A DNA stretch of 13,749 nucleotides from MADRE2 sp964397015 (GTDB lineage Bacteria; Desulfobacterota; Desulfobacteria; Desulfobacterales; Desulfobacteraceae), in contig CAYNHL010000099.1 of assembly GCA_964397015.1 (NCBI GenBank), positions 1 to 13,749 on the forward strand. Direction: 5' to 3'. The position numbers and the translations under genes were made by a program. Under the pieces are notes generated by a model, which saw nothing but the letters and a program-made list of their open reading frames with translations, searched no databases and was not told the DNA's origin. Positions within the stretch are counted from its first letter, which is position 1. The number at the start of each line of letters is the position of its first letter. Of the stretch, positions 1 to 7,842 are shown piece after piece.

Positions 1-1
1 T

Positions 2-898
2 CCCAAATTCTACGATGAACCGACCCGGATGCTGGAAGGGGCTATTTACTGTCCGGAAGGCGGGTATGTCAATGACCCGGCACTGTCCGCCCACAATATC
101 ATGCGGGCGGCCGAGGCCAGGGGAGCCAAATTCAAGTTCAACGCCGAGGTGGTTGATATCAGGACAAAAGATGGTAAAACAGCCGGCATCACCCTCAAGG
201 ACGGAACCCAGATAGATGCCGGTATCGTGGTCAATGTTGGCGGTCCCCATTCCTTTTTGATCAACAAGATGGCACCGGGTGTCTGGGATGGCTGCAATAT
301 CAAAACCCAGGCCCTGCGGCACGAAGTCATGTACTGTCCCTCACCTGACGAATATGATTATCTCAATGACGGCTATCACATGTCGGATGGTGATATCGGC
401 TGCTATGTGCGGCCCGAGGTGGGCAACACCTTTTTGATCGGCAGTGAGGACCCGGACTGTGACCCCCAGGAATGGGTCGATCCCAATGAATTTTATGCAG
501 GCAAAGGCGGGCACGGCAGGGATAACGTTCTGACAGAAGCCCAGTGGAAAGCCCAGTGCTACCGGCTGGGAAAACGCATTCCCTCCCTCCAGGTGCCCAA
601 TCAGCCAAAGGGTGTTGTGGACTTGTATGACTGCTCTGATGACTGGATTCCTGTGTATGACAAATCGGATCTTCCGGGGTATTACATGGCCATCGGCACC
701 AGCGGCAACCAGTACAAGAATGCGCCGGTGGTGGGCCGCATGATGGCCGAGCTCATCGATGCCTGTGAAAAGGGCCTGGACCATGATAACGAACCGTTCC
801 AGTACCAGTTCAAATATATCGACCGGAAAACAGATGTCGGGTTTTTCTCAAGGAAACGCGAAATCAACTATAACAGCTCGTTTTCCGTAAACGGTTAA
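2..898 (+). CDS. DAO-family FAD-dependent oxidoreductase, 5' part missing
   Basis: The gene enters from the left edge in frame from base 2, so its N-terminus, including the FAD-binding Rossmann motif, is not visible; the internal Met at base 29 is not the true start. About 298 C-terminal residues remain. They align along their whole length with the oxidoreductase at 7843-9150, with roughly half the residues identical by eye. Shared blocks are FNAEV, VVNV-GPHS-LIN, the RPE-GN-FL-GSE motif, VDLYD-SDDW, the AIGTSGNQYKNAP block and a common ending, SSFSV-x-G. This is the sarcosine/dimethylglycine/glycine oxidase superfamily (DAO fold), which oxidises C-N bonds of amines or amino acids. No GcvT-like folate domain follows, unlike the long dimethylglycine and sarcosine dehydrogenases. 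The ETF genes start 143 bases downstream, so ETF is the likely electron acceptor (inference). The exact substrate is unknown. Confidence 0.88.
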   Translation, partial: PKFYDEPTRMLEGAIYCPEGGYVNDPALSAHNIMRAAEARGAKFKFNAEVVDIRTKDGKTAGITLKDGTQIDAGIVVNVGGPHSFLINKMAPGVWDGCNIKTQALRHEVMYCPSPDEYDYLNDGYHMSDGDIGCYVRPEVGNTFLIGSEDPDCDPQEWVDPNEFYAGKGGHGRDNVLTEAQWKAQCYRLGKRIPSLQVPNQPKGVVDLYDCSDDWIPVYDKSDLPGYYMAIGTSGNQYKNAPVVGRMMAELIDACEKGLDHDNEPFQYQFKYIDRKTDVGFFSRKREINYNSSFSVNG

Positions 899-925
899 GC
901 TGACGGTCAGCGGCTGCTCGAATGG

Positions 926-985
926 TGACACCGGTTTTTTAAAAAATGCCTACCCTCTATGGTTAAATTAAAAAAACCGGTGTCA
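926..985. repeat. Long perfect inverted repeat between the oxidoreductase gene and etfB
   Basis: The arms are 926-940 (TGACACCGGTTTTTT) and 971-985, its exact reverse complement, separated by 30 bases. As RNA the stem can add a G-U and a G-C pair at 925/986 and 924/987. The left arm also sits in a small palindrome, GGTG-A-CACC, at 924-932. The T-run lies on the inner side of the left arm, not after the hairpin, so this is not a standard intrinsic terminator. The position, 57 bases or more before the etfB start, would suit an operator or upstream activator site with two half-sites centred about 45 bp apart. The role is inferred. Confidence 0.7.
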
Positions 986-1041
986 TCCTAATTTTAAGGC
1001 CCGTAAAAAATTTTAAACAGGTTCAATTCAAGGAGCGCTTG

Positions 1042-1812
1042 ATGCAAATTTATGTCTGTGTAAAGCATGTTCCGGATTCGGCTGCCAATATTTCAATCAT
1101 CGATCAGATCCGCATCGATGACAACCTGGCGTTTCTGCTCAATCCTTATGATGAGCATGCCGTAACAGAAGCAGTCCGGGTCAGGGATTCAATCCCTGAA
1201 TCCGAGGTGATCGCTTTGTGTCTCGGACCGGGTGACGCGGAAAAAACCGTCCGGTCCGCCCTTGCCATGGGCGCTGACAGGGGTATTTTAATTGACAGTG
1301 AGGACGATCATGACAGTATTGAAACCGCAAGGGCCCTTCACCGGGCGATATTGAATGATTCCAGCCCCGGCATGATATTCACGGGCAAGGAAGCCATCGA
1401 TACCGAAGGTATGCAGACCATGTTTCGCCTGGGTGCACTGTTCGATTTTCCGGTTGCCACAAATGTATCCGGGGTTGCGGTATCCGGGGACAGGGCCATA
1501 GTGGACTGTGACGGGGGTAATGGCGCCGTGGTTTCTTATGAAATGGATCTTCCCTGTATCTTTGGTGCGGGCAGGGGGCTGAATACCCCCCGGTATCCCA
1601 CCTTTCCGGATGTTGTCAAATCCAAGAAAAAGAAGATTGAAAAAATTGCGTTTTCCGACTTGAATATTCAACCGCCCCATGCCACTATGAAATACATAAA
1701 ACTTGAATCCCTGACGCAGCATCGCCATCCCCGGGAACTGACCGGTGAAACAGGTGAAATTGCACAAAAGATTGTCACGATCCTGAAACAGGAGGCAAGG
1801 GTTATATCATGA
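1042..1812 (+). CDS. etfB: Electron transfer flavoprotein, beta subunit
   Basis: This is the small subunit of an ETF, the soluble FAD heterodimer that takes electrons from flavoprotein dehydrogenases. Visible family features are the N-terminal VCVKHVPDS strand, the NPYDEHAVTEAV segment near residue 37, the LAMGADRGI nucleotide-domain motif near residue 75, the TGKEAIDTEGMQ segment, and LNTPRYPTFPDVVKSKKK, the usual conserved PRYP-lysine region. The length of 256 residues is normal. I chose ATG 1042 because AGGAG at 1031-1035 lies 6 bases before it; the TTG directly upstream would sit too close to that site. The gene overlaps etfA by 4 bases (ATGA), so the subunits are coupled. Whether the pair is the simple or the electron-bifurcating kind cannot be decided by eye. 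Placement beside DAO oxidoreductases suggests a dedicated electron carrier. Confidence 0.93.
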   Translation: MQIYVCVKHVPDSAANISIIDQIRIDDNLAFLLNPYDEHAVTEAVRVRDSIPESEVIALCLGPGDAEKTVRSALAMGADRGILIDSEDDHDSIETARALHRAILNDSSPGMIFTGKEAIDTEGMQTMFRLGALFDFPVATNVSGVAVSGDRAIVDCDGGNGAVVSYEMDLPCIFGAGRGLNTPRYPTFPDVVKSKKKKIEKIAFSDLNIQPPHATMKYIKLESLTQHRHPRELTGETGEIAQKIVTILKQEARVIS

Positions 1813-2765
1813 ATCACCATATCGGAATCATTGTCGAACCCGGCGGCCTGGGTATCAAGGAAACGAATTTCGGCATGGTGACACTGGCCCGTTCCTGCAA
1901 AATTCCGCTGGCCGCTTTCGTGCCGGCACCTTTGACGTCCGCTACCATGGATATGCTCGCATCGTATGGTGTACAGCAGGTTATTGAAATTGCACTGGCC
2001 CGGCAGGATCTGTTCCAGAACCCGGATGTCCTGGCAAGAGCCCTTGCAGATGCAGTGAAGCACTATAATATTACCCGTGTCATCGGTCTTTCAACGGCGT
2101 GGGGGAAAAACCTGCTGCCGCGTGTAGCCGCCCTGATGGAAGCACCGCTGGTCATGGAGTGCCTCTGGGTGGACATAAAAAAGGGTATTGCCCGTACATC
2201 CCAGTATTCCGGCAAGACCATGGCCACCATTCAGCTGACAGGGGATATTTTGTTTTTCGGTGTCAAACCCAATGTCACGGCACCTGAAAAATCGCCGGTA
2301 TCCGCTGTCAGAAATATTTTTGACAAAACAGATCTTGCACCGGGTCACCTGCGGGTGATCCGGGTGGATGACACCCTTGCAGAAAAAAGCATCGGTCTGC
2401 AGGAGGCGGATATAATAATTGCAGGCGGCCGGGGCATGAAGAACAAAGAGAATTTTTCCATTTTGCATGAATGTGCCAAAAAGCTGTCTGCTGCTGTCGC
2501 AGCATCGAGGGTCGCAGTGGATTCAGGCTGGGTTCCTTATTCCATGCAGGTGGGACAGACCGGTGAAAAAGTCAGCCCAAGGGTTTATATCGCCTGTGGA
2601 ATATCCGGTTCGATTCAGCATTTTGCCGGCATGAAAATGGCTGGGATGGTTATTTCAATCAACACGGATGACAGCGCTGCCATTGTTGCCAACAGTGATT
2701 ATTATGCAGTGGCCGACGTCCTCGATGTCATACCTGAAATCAGCAGGTTGCTGAATGATACATGA
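1809..2765 (+). CDS. etfA: Electron transfer flavoprotein, alpha subunit
   Basis: This is the large ETF subunit, which carries the main FAD site in its C-terminal domain. The signature region is clear: ASR with Arg234, DSGWVP, VGQTGEKVSP from residue 248, then CGISGSIQHFAGM with His271. In known ETFs the equivalent Arg and His contact the flavin. The chain ends with ADVLDVIPEISRLL, like other EtfA C-termini. At 318 residues it has no extra N-terminal ferredoxin domain, which some anaerobic EtfA proteins carry. The start overlaps the etfB stop; GGAGG at 1791-1795 and AAGG at 1797-1800 lie upstream. Its 3' end overlaps the regulator gene by 11 bases. It should form an EtfAB dimer that accepts electrons from one or both DAO enzymes and passes them to a quinone oxidoreductase or other partner encoded outside this window (inference). 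Confidence 0.94.
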   Translation: MNHHIGIIVEPGGLGIKETNFGMVTLARSCKIPLAAFVPAPLTSATMDMLASYGVQQVIEIALARQDLFQNPDVLARALADAVKHYNITRVIGLSTAWGKNLLPRVAALMEAPLVMECLWVDIKKGIARTSQYSGKTMATIQLTGDILFFGVKPNVTAPEKSPVSAVRNIFDKTDLAPGHLRVIRVDDTLAEKSIGLQEADIIIAGGRGMKNKENFSILHECAKKLSAAVAASRVAVDSGWVPYSMQVGQTGEKVSPRVYIACGISGSIQHFAGMKMAGMVISINTDDSAAIVANSDYYAVADVLDVIPEISRLLNDT

Positions 2766-4194
2766 TGTGAAAAAAAATGATTCAACAAACTTTTTAGCTG
2801 ATCTCGATGTCAAGCAGTACCTGTCGATTTTCGACGATTTGAGTGACGGGGTTATCGTCACCAATGCCGACGGGGTGATCGTGTATTATAACCGGTCCAT
2901 GTCCCGTATCGATGAACTGGATCCGGACAAGGTCCTGTACCGCAAAGTTACGGATGTTTACGACCTGGATGATTCCACCAGTATCATAATGCAGTGCCTT
3001 GGCATGCGCCGGCCGGTGATAGATGTTCCGATCTACTATCGCACCCGGATGGGAAAATTCGCCAATACCATTCACAATGTCATGCCCATAATCAACAGCG
3101 GCAGGCTGGTAGGCGCCATCTGCTTTGTCAAGGATTATCACGCCCTTCTCCAGACCATTGAATCCATGCCGTCCCCCGGGAAAGAAGAGCAGTTTGACAA
3201 CACCTTCATAACATTTGAGCAGATTGTGGGCGAAAACCAGGCCTTTGCAGATGCGATCAACGCCGCCCGGATGGCGGCGGCCACACCTTCACCCGTCATG
3301 CTTTTCGGAGAAACCGGCACAGGAAAGGAACTGTTTGCAAGGGCCATCCATAACCACAGTGCCCGAAGTATAAAAAAATACACTCCCGTCAATTGTGCGG
3401 CCATCCCGGAAAATCTTTTGGAAGGAATCTTGTTCGGCACGTCCAAAGGGGCTTTTACCGGGTCAGTGGACAAGGCCGGGCTTTTTGAAAGAACCAACAG
3501 GGGCACGCTTTTTCTGGACGAAGTCAACTCCATGCCGGTCGGCCTCCAGGGAAAGATTCTCAGAAGTGTCCAGGAAAACCGGATCCGCCGCGTCGGGGCA
3601 CTCAGGGAAATAGAAATCGATGTCAAGATCATCAGTTCGGTGAACAAAGACCCTTATGCCGCCATCGCCGATGGTACATTGAGATCTGACCTGTTTTACC
3701 GGCTCGGTGTCGTGTTTGTTCATATCGTACCGCTCAGGGACCGCATGGATGACCTGCAGCGCCTGGTGAGGCATTTTATCAAAAAACACAATGCCATGCT
3801 GGCCAAGAATGTAAAACGGGTGTCCGGCGAGGTCATGGAGCTTTTTCACATGTACAGCTGGCCTGGAAACGTAAGGGAGCTCGAACACGTGATTGAAGGA
3901 TCCATGAATATCGTGGGCCGGGAGGAGGTGATTAAAAAACAGCACCTGCAGACCCATTTTTCAAACTGGTCCGTGAAAAACAGCCCGGTAAGTCCCCGGC
4001 AGCGGCATGGCCACTTTTTGGGAAAAAAACCAAACAGCCCCGGGCTTGCGCGAAAAACATCGGCCCATGAAGAAATGATAATAAAAACAACACTGGAAGA
4101 GAATGGTGGAAATATCACCCGGACAGCGGAAGCACTTGGGATTTCACGCCAGCTGCTGTATTACAAGATCAAAAAACACAATATCAGCCGGTAG
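2755..4194 (+). CDS. PAS-AAA+-Fis sigma-54-dependent transcriptional activator (RocR-like)
   Basis: This is an enhancer-binding protein that would use ATP hydrolysis to open sigma-54 RNA polymerase promoters. Domains in order: a PAS sensor at about residues 20-130 (FDDLSDGVIVTNADGVIVYYN and following), then an AAA+ core at about 150-400, with Walker A GETGTGKE at 185-192, the sigma-54 contact loop GAFTGS at 232-237 (usually GAFTGA), Walker B TLFLDE at 251-256 and WPGNVRELEH from 369. A variable linker follows, then a C-terminal Fis helix-turn-helix at about 454-477. The stretch AIPENLLEGILFGTSKGAFTG resembles RocR/PrdR-type activators of amino-acid catabolism more than NtrC. The start ATG 2755 overlaps etfA, with a weak AGG 7 bases upstream; GTG 2767 is an alternative. 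It probably senses a pathway compound through PAS and controls this cluster (inference). I found no convincing -24/-12 site in the gaps of the window. Confidence 0.93.
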   Translation: MIHDVKKNDSTNFLADLDVKQYLSIFDDLSDGVIVTNADGVIVYYNRSMSRIDELDPDKVLYRKVTDVYDLDDSTSIIMQCLGMRRPVIDVPIYYRTRMGKFANTIHNVMPIINSGRLVGAICFVKDYHALLQTIESMPSPGKEEQFDNTFITFEQIVGENQAFADAINAARMAAATPSPVMLFGETGTGKELFARAIHNHSARSIKKYTPVNCAAIPENLLEGILFGTSKGAFTGSVDKAGLFERTNRGTLFLDEVNSMPVGLQGKILRSVQENRIRRVGALREIEIDVKIISSVNKDPYAAIADGTLRSDLFYRLGVVFVHIVPLRDRMDDLQRLVRHFIKKHNAMLAKNVKRVSGEVMELFHMYSWPGNVRELEHVIEGSMNIVGREEVIKKQHLQTHFSNWSVKNSPVSPRQRHGHFLGKKPNSPGLARKTSAHEEMIIKTTLEENGGNITRTAEALGISRQLLYYKIKKHNISR

Positions 4195-4388
4195 GTGCAG
4201 CAGGATTGCCAGCAGAGTCCTGTGTAACTAGAGCTGGTTGAAATCAAACATCATATTCAGCTATTTTTCCCCTGAGACCCCTGTCGCGGAGTTCTGGGTC
4301 TAATTTCAGCCATTCCCTGTGTTCCTGAAAATTCATGTGCATATATTTTGATTAAGAATTATTTGAATTTGTAATATAAGCTATTGAA

Positions 4389-4429
4389 GGGAATCAATTG
4401 ACATGATACAGATATGAAATATGATTCCC
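4389..4429 (+). promoter_or_regulatory. Sigma-70-type promoter bracketed by an 8-bp inverted repeat (candidate operator)
   Basis: A perfect -35 hexamer, TTGACA (4398-4403), is followed after 16 bp by TATGAT (4420-4425), five of six matches to the -10 consensus. Transcription would begin near 4432, about 47 bases before the AOR start. The promoter is bracketed by GGGAATCA (4389-4396) and its exact inverse TGATTCCC (4422-4429). The left arm lies directly upstream of the -35 and the right arm overlaps the -10. The arm centres are 33 bp apart, about three helical turns. That geometry suits a repressor or bridging regulator. AT-rich DNA at about 4328-4388 could act as an UP element. The rest of the gap, 4195-4328, shows only a weak 6-bp stem (4275-4280 with 4296-4301) and no clear terminator. 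Confidence 0.65.
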
Positions 4430-4465
4430 GTATGCAGAGTGCGATTTTGCCATATTCACTCCTGT

Positions 4466-4474
4466 AAAGGAGGT
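4466..4474 (+). promoter_or_regulatory. Near-perfect Shine-Dalgarno site of the AOR gene
   Basis: AAAGGAGGT ends 4 bases before ATG 4479, with AGGAGG 5 bases from the start. It is the strongest ribosome binding site in the window, fixes the AOR start, and predicts high translation. Confidence 0.85.
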
Positions 4475-4478
4475 AACC

Positions 4479-6305
4479 ATGCAGCAGCTTGAACCGGCAG
4501 GCCAGTTTTTGTTCGTGGATCTGGATAGCGGCTGCTGCCGGCTCTCCAAACCACCGGAAGAGATCCTGCCTTATCTGGGAGGCAGGGGGTTCAATTCCTG
4601 GTACCTGTATCGACACCTTTGTGAAGGTGTCGATCCTTTGTCCCCTGAAAACATACTCATTCTGTCGGCCGGCCTGCTGACCGGATCACCCGCACCGGCT
4701 TCGGCCCGGTTGCATATCAGCGCCCTGTCGCCACTGACCGGTATCCTGGGCAGTTCCAATATCGGCGGATATGCAGGCGCATGGCTTCGCACCCACAACA
4801 TTGCCAGTGTGATTGTCACGGGTAAATCCAGCCAGCCCTCATACCTTTATATCGGGCCTGATACCATTCAGATCAAAGATGCATCCCATCTGTGGGGTTG
4901 TGATACCCGTGCCGTCCAGGAAGTACTTGAGAAATCACTTGCACCGGTTCCTGTAAAAATATTGTGTATAGGTCCCAGTGCCGAAAACCGGGTTCTTTTT
5001 TCGGCTATTATCAGTGAAAAAGATCATGCTGCTGGCCGGACCGGGATGGGTACGGTAATGGGAGCCAAGAACCTCAAGGCCATTGCCGTCGCAAAGGGGC
5101 AATACCGGCATTTTAGCGCCCGGACGCGTGAATCAAAAGACGCAGTGGCTGCATATGTTTCAAAGGTCCGGCAGGCGCCTGATTTTAAATTTTTCTCCCG
5201 GTACGGGGGTGCAGGATATATAAGATGGGCCAATGACATGGGTATACTCTCAGGCAGGAACTACAGCCGTAAAAAGCTTGACAGGATCGACGCCTTTGAC
5301 GGCACGCGGCTTGACGGCCACAAGGTGCGCTCCACAGGCTGCTTTCGGTGCCCGGTGCAGTGCAAGGCCGATCTTGTTTTGAACAAAGGGTCTGCCGCCG
5401 GCAACTGCACACGTCCCGAGTTCGAACCCCTTGTCAACCTGGGGCCGAAGTGCGGGCTGGAAGATCTTGAAGCCGTTGTCAGGCTCGATAACCTGTGCAA
5501 CCGCCTGGGAATGGATTCCACGTCCGCGGGCACGGCGATCTCTTTTGCCATGGACCTGTATGACAGGGAGCTGCTGCCGCCTGACCTGGCAGACGGTCTC
5601 ATTCTATCCTGGGGAAACGCCGCGGCCATGGAAACGCTGCTTTACCAGATGTCCGCCGGTACAGGCCTTGGAAAGGTTCTCGGGCAGGGTGTGCAAAAGG
5701 CTGCCGCCGAACTTGGGGGCCAGGCCTCCAGGTTTGCCCCCCATGTCAAGGGACTTGAACTGACAGCATATCATCCTGCATCCATAATGGGCTCCGCTCT
5801 TGGCTATGCTGTCTCCAGCCGGGGAGGGGATTACAACAACGTGTTTGCCTCCCTTGAATACAGCTGGACACCCGCCCAGGCGGAAGCCGAATTCGGAACC
5901 AGGGAGGCGGTGAACATAAAATCTTGTTCTGCAAAGGGTGCGCTGGTTAAAAAAGCGGTGATAACAAATATCCTGGTGGATTGTCTCGGGCTCTGCAAGG
6001 TGCCGGTTCTTTCCCTGCTCAGATCTTTCAATCTTGAAAGTGAAGTGGAACTTTTAAATGGATTGACCGGCTGGAATTTGACCGGGCAGGACCTGATGGA
6101 TATCGGCGAAAGAATCGCCGTGCTCGAAAAACGGATCATGCTCCGGCACGGAGGAGCGGCGATGAAAGATACCCTGCCGGAAATGTTTTTCAGCAAAAGC
6201 GCTGAAACCGGACTGTCCCGCGATAAATTTGATGTCATGCTCAAAGATTATTACACGGCCATGGGATGGGATGAAAACGGTTTTCCTCCCGGGGCCGGCG
6301 GATGA
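4479..6305 (+). CDS. aor: Tungsten/molybdopterin aldehyde:ferredoxin oxidoreductase
   Basis: AOR-family enzymes oxidise aldehydes to carboxylic acids and reduce ferredoxin, using a bis-pterin tungsten (or Mo) centre and one [4Fe-4S] cluster. At 608 residues the length is typical. The N-terminal domain has GRGFNSWYLY and, near residues 188-205, the family block GRTGMGTVMGAKNLKAIAV. The cluster ligands are visible as Cys288-x2-Cys291-x3-Cys295, plus Cys506 in DCLGLCK; the first three match the numbering of the Pyrococcus furiosus enzyme. RPEFEP (Glu314, Glu316) corresponds to the family's PEYE region, and the C-terminus has the usual GWDENGFP. One oddity: the segment normally reading RGA-x-H appears as RGGDY (Tyr452), so the usual active-site His may be absent. 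It is the first gene after a strong promoter. The aldehyde is probably made by the neighbouring amine oxidoreductases (inference). Confidence 0.94.
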   Translation: MQQLEPAGQFLFVDLDSGCCRLSKPPEEILPYLGGRGFNSWYLYRHLCEGVDPLSPENILILSAGLLTGSPAPASARLHISALSPLTGILGSSNIGGYAGAWLRTHNIASVIVTGKSSQPSYLYIGPDTIQIKDASHLWGCDTRAVQEVLEKSLAPVPVKILCIGPSAENRVLFSAIISEKDHAAGRTGMGTVMGAKNLKAIAVAKGQYRHFSARTRESKDAVAAYVSKVRQAPDFKFFSRYGGAGYIRWANDMGILSGRNYSRKKLDRIDAFDGTRLDGHKVRSTGCFRCPVQCKADLVLNKGSAAGNCTRPEFEPLVNLGPKCGLEDLEAVVRLDNLCNRLGMDSTSAGTAISFAMDLYDRELLPPDLADGLILSWGNAAAMETLLYQMSAGTGLGKVLGQGVQKAAAELGGQASRFAPHVKGLELTAYHPASIMGSALGYAVSSRGGDYNNVFASLEYSWTPAQAEAEFGTREAVNIKSCSAKGALVKKAVITNILVDCLGLCKVPVLSLLRSFNLESEVELLNGLTGWNLTGQDLMDIGERIAVLEKRIMLRHGGAAMKDTLPEMFFSKSAETGLSRDKFDVMLKDYYTAMGWDENGFPPGAGG

Positions 6306-6328
6306 AACCATAACAAAACAAATAAGGA

Positions 6329-7807
6329 ATGCATAAATTGATTCACTCTTCAAACACAAGCTCCCGGTCGGTTTCGATGAGGATTTTGACAGACGACCAG
6401 GTCTGGGAAATAAAGCAGGCGGCATTTGATATTGTGGAAAATGTCGGGTTCAAATGCCGGCATAAAGAAGTTCACAAGATGATGAAGCAGGCAGGTGCCC
6501 GAGTGGCTGACGACAGAATCCGGATCCCCAGGCATATAGTGCATGAATGCCTTCTGACGGCACCCAAGGGATGGATACTGTACAACCGTGACGGACAAAG
6601 AGCCATGGAGGTCGAGGGCCGCAAAAGTTACTACGGCACCTCAACCGCAAGCCCCAATACCCGGGATGCATTTACCGGAAAAATCAGGCCCACCACGATC
6701 GATGATATCCGGCTCGGGGCAAAGGTGGCTGATGCCTGCCTCAACATCGACTGGGTCATGCCCATGGGTTCGGCCCAGGACGTGCCCGGAGAGGCGGCCG
6801 ATCTCCATGAGTTTACGGCCGTAGCGGCCAATACGGCCAAACCCATGGTGTTTATTGGTTATTCAGCACTTGGGTGTGAATATGTGTATGAAATGGCAGC
6901 CGTTATTGCCGGGGGACAGGAGGCGCTGCAGCAAAAACCTTTTCTGGTGGTCTACCCTGAACCCATAGCTCCCTTGTTTTATCCGGATGAAGTGGTTGAG
7001 CGCATTTTCGTGGCAGCGGACCGGTTCATGCCCCAGATTCCGGGGGCGACCGTTTCTGCCGGCGCTACGGGACCGGTGACCCTGGCCGGTGTCATTGCAC
7101 AGATCACTGCGGAATCGCTGATTCACATCACCATCGCGCAGCTGAGAAGGAAAGGATGTCCGGTTGCCATGAGCGGCAACTCCGGGATCCTGGACATGCG
7201 CAACGCCCTGATGACCATGGGTTCGCCTGAAAACAGCCTTGCTACGATTGCCCAGGCCGAAGTGGCACAGTCTTTCAACCTGCCTACCTGGGGCCTGGCC
7301 GGGGCTACGGATTCAAAACTTCTGGATGCCCAGGCCGGGCTTGAAAGCGCGTTTTCCATTCTAAGCCAGGGACTGTCCGGATTGAACCTGATACATGATG
7401 TCGGCTACATGGCATCAGGCATGGCCTGTTCATTGGAACAGCTGGTCATGGGAAATGAAATAGTGGGTATGACCAGGCGTTTTGTCGAAGGTATCACAGT
7501 GACCAGGGAAACACTGGCCCGCCATGTCATCGAAACGGTCGGTCCCGGGGGACATTTTCTCACACAGCGGCATACCATGGATCATTTCAAAAAGGAACTC
7601 TGGGTATCAAAGCTGTTGAACCGCCAGCCCATTGAAGCCTGGCAGGACTCAGGCAGCCCGTCCATGGAGGACAGGGTCAAAGAGGAAGTCGGCAGGATTG
7701 TCCAGACCCATGAAGTTGAACCTCTGAGCGACAAGGTGACAGCCGAGCTGGAAAGGCTCAAGAAAGAAGGCGAGGCAGAAATTTTAAAAAATTTTCAGGA
7801 CCGATAG
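6329..7807 (+). CDS. MttB-superfamily methyltransferase lacking pyrrolysine
   Basis: This resembles the trimethylamine methyltransferase superfamily (COG5598), TIM-barrel enzymes that move a methyl group from a methylated amine to a corrinoid protein. Family-like segments include LTDDQVWEIKQAAFDIVENVGF, PMGSAQDVPGEAADLHEF, GATDSKLLDAQAGLESAFS, GLNLIHDVGYM, and a C-terminus LLNRQPIEAWQDSGS. The reading frame runs the full 490-odd residues with no in-frame TAG, so it is not a pyrrolysine enzyme. Known non-pyrrolysine members act on glycine betaine, proline betaine, carnitine and similar quaternary amines. No corrinoid protein gene is in the window. The start is uncertain: ATG 6329 lies only 1 base after AAGGA (6324-6328), whereas TTG 6338 lies 9 bases after it and ATG 6377 has no clear ribosome site. 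It lies 23 bases after the AOR gene, probably in the same operon. Confidence 0.88.
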   Translation: MHKLIHSSNTSSRSVSMRILTDDQVWEIKQAAFDIVENVGFKCRHKEVHKMMKQAGARVADDRIRIPRHIVHECLLTAPKGWILYNRDGQRAMEVEGRKSYYGTSTASPNTRDAFTGKIRPTTIDDIRLGAKVADACLNIDWVMPMGSAQDVPGEAADLHEFTAVAANTAKPMVFIGYSALGCEYVYEMAAVIAGGQEALQQKPFLVVYPEPIAPLFYPDEVVERIFVAADRFMPQIPGATVSAGATGPVTLAGVIAQITAESLIHITIAQLRRKGCPVAMSGNSGILDMRNALMTMGSPENSLATIAQAEVAQSFNLPTWGLAGATDSKLLDAQAGLESAFSILSQGLSGLNLIHDVGYMASGMACSLEQLVMGNEIVGMTRRFVEGITVTRETLARHVIETVGPGGHFLTQRHTMDHFKKELWVSKLLNRQPIEAWQDSGSPSMEDRVKEEVGRIVQTHEVEPLSDKVTAELERLKKEGEAEILKNFQDR

Positions 7808-7842
7808 CCTGGTGGTTATCCGGGAATTTTTCAGGAGAGCCA

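Noticed and set aside
341..784. Minus-strand open frame of 147 codons opposite the first oxidoreductase gene
   Set aside because: It is the reverse shadow of a gene with clear paralogue support and has no recognisable features.
926..985. Inverted repeat read as an intrinsic terminator of the first gene
   Set aside because: The loop is 30 bases, and the T-run is in the left arm instead of following the hairpin. Some role in transcript ending is not excluded.
1032..1045. GG-N10-GC spacing resembling a sigma-54 promoter at the etfB start
   Set aside because: It overlaps the ribosome binding site and start codon, and the rest of the consensus is poor.
4297..4310. GG-N10-GC spacing in the gap before the AOR gene
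   Set aside because: Only the two dinucleotides match; the surrounding bases do not fit TGGCAC/TTGC. The sigma-70-type promoter about 100 bases downstream is far better.
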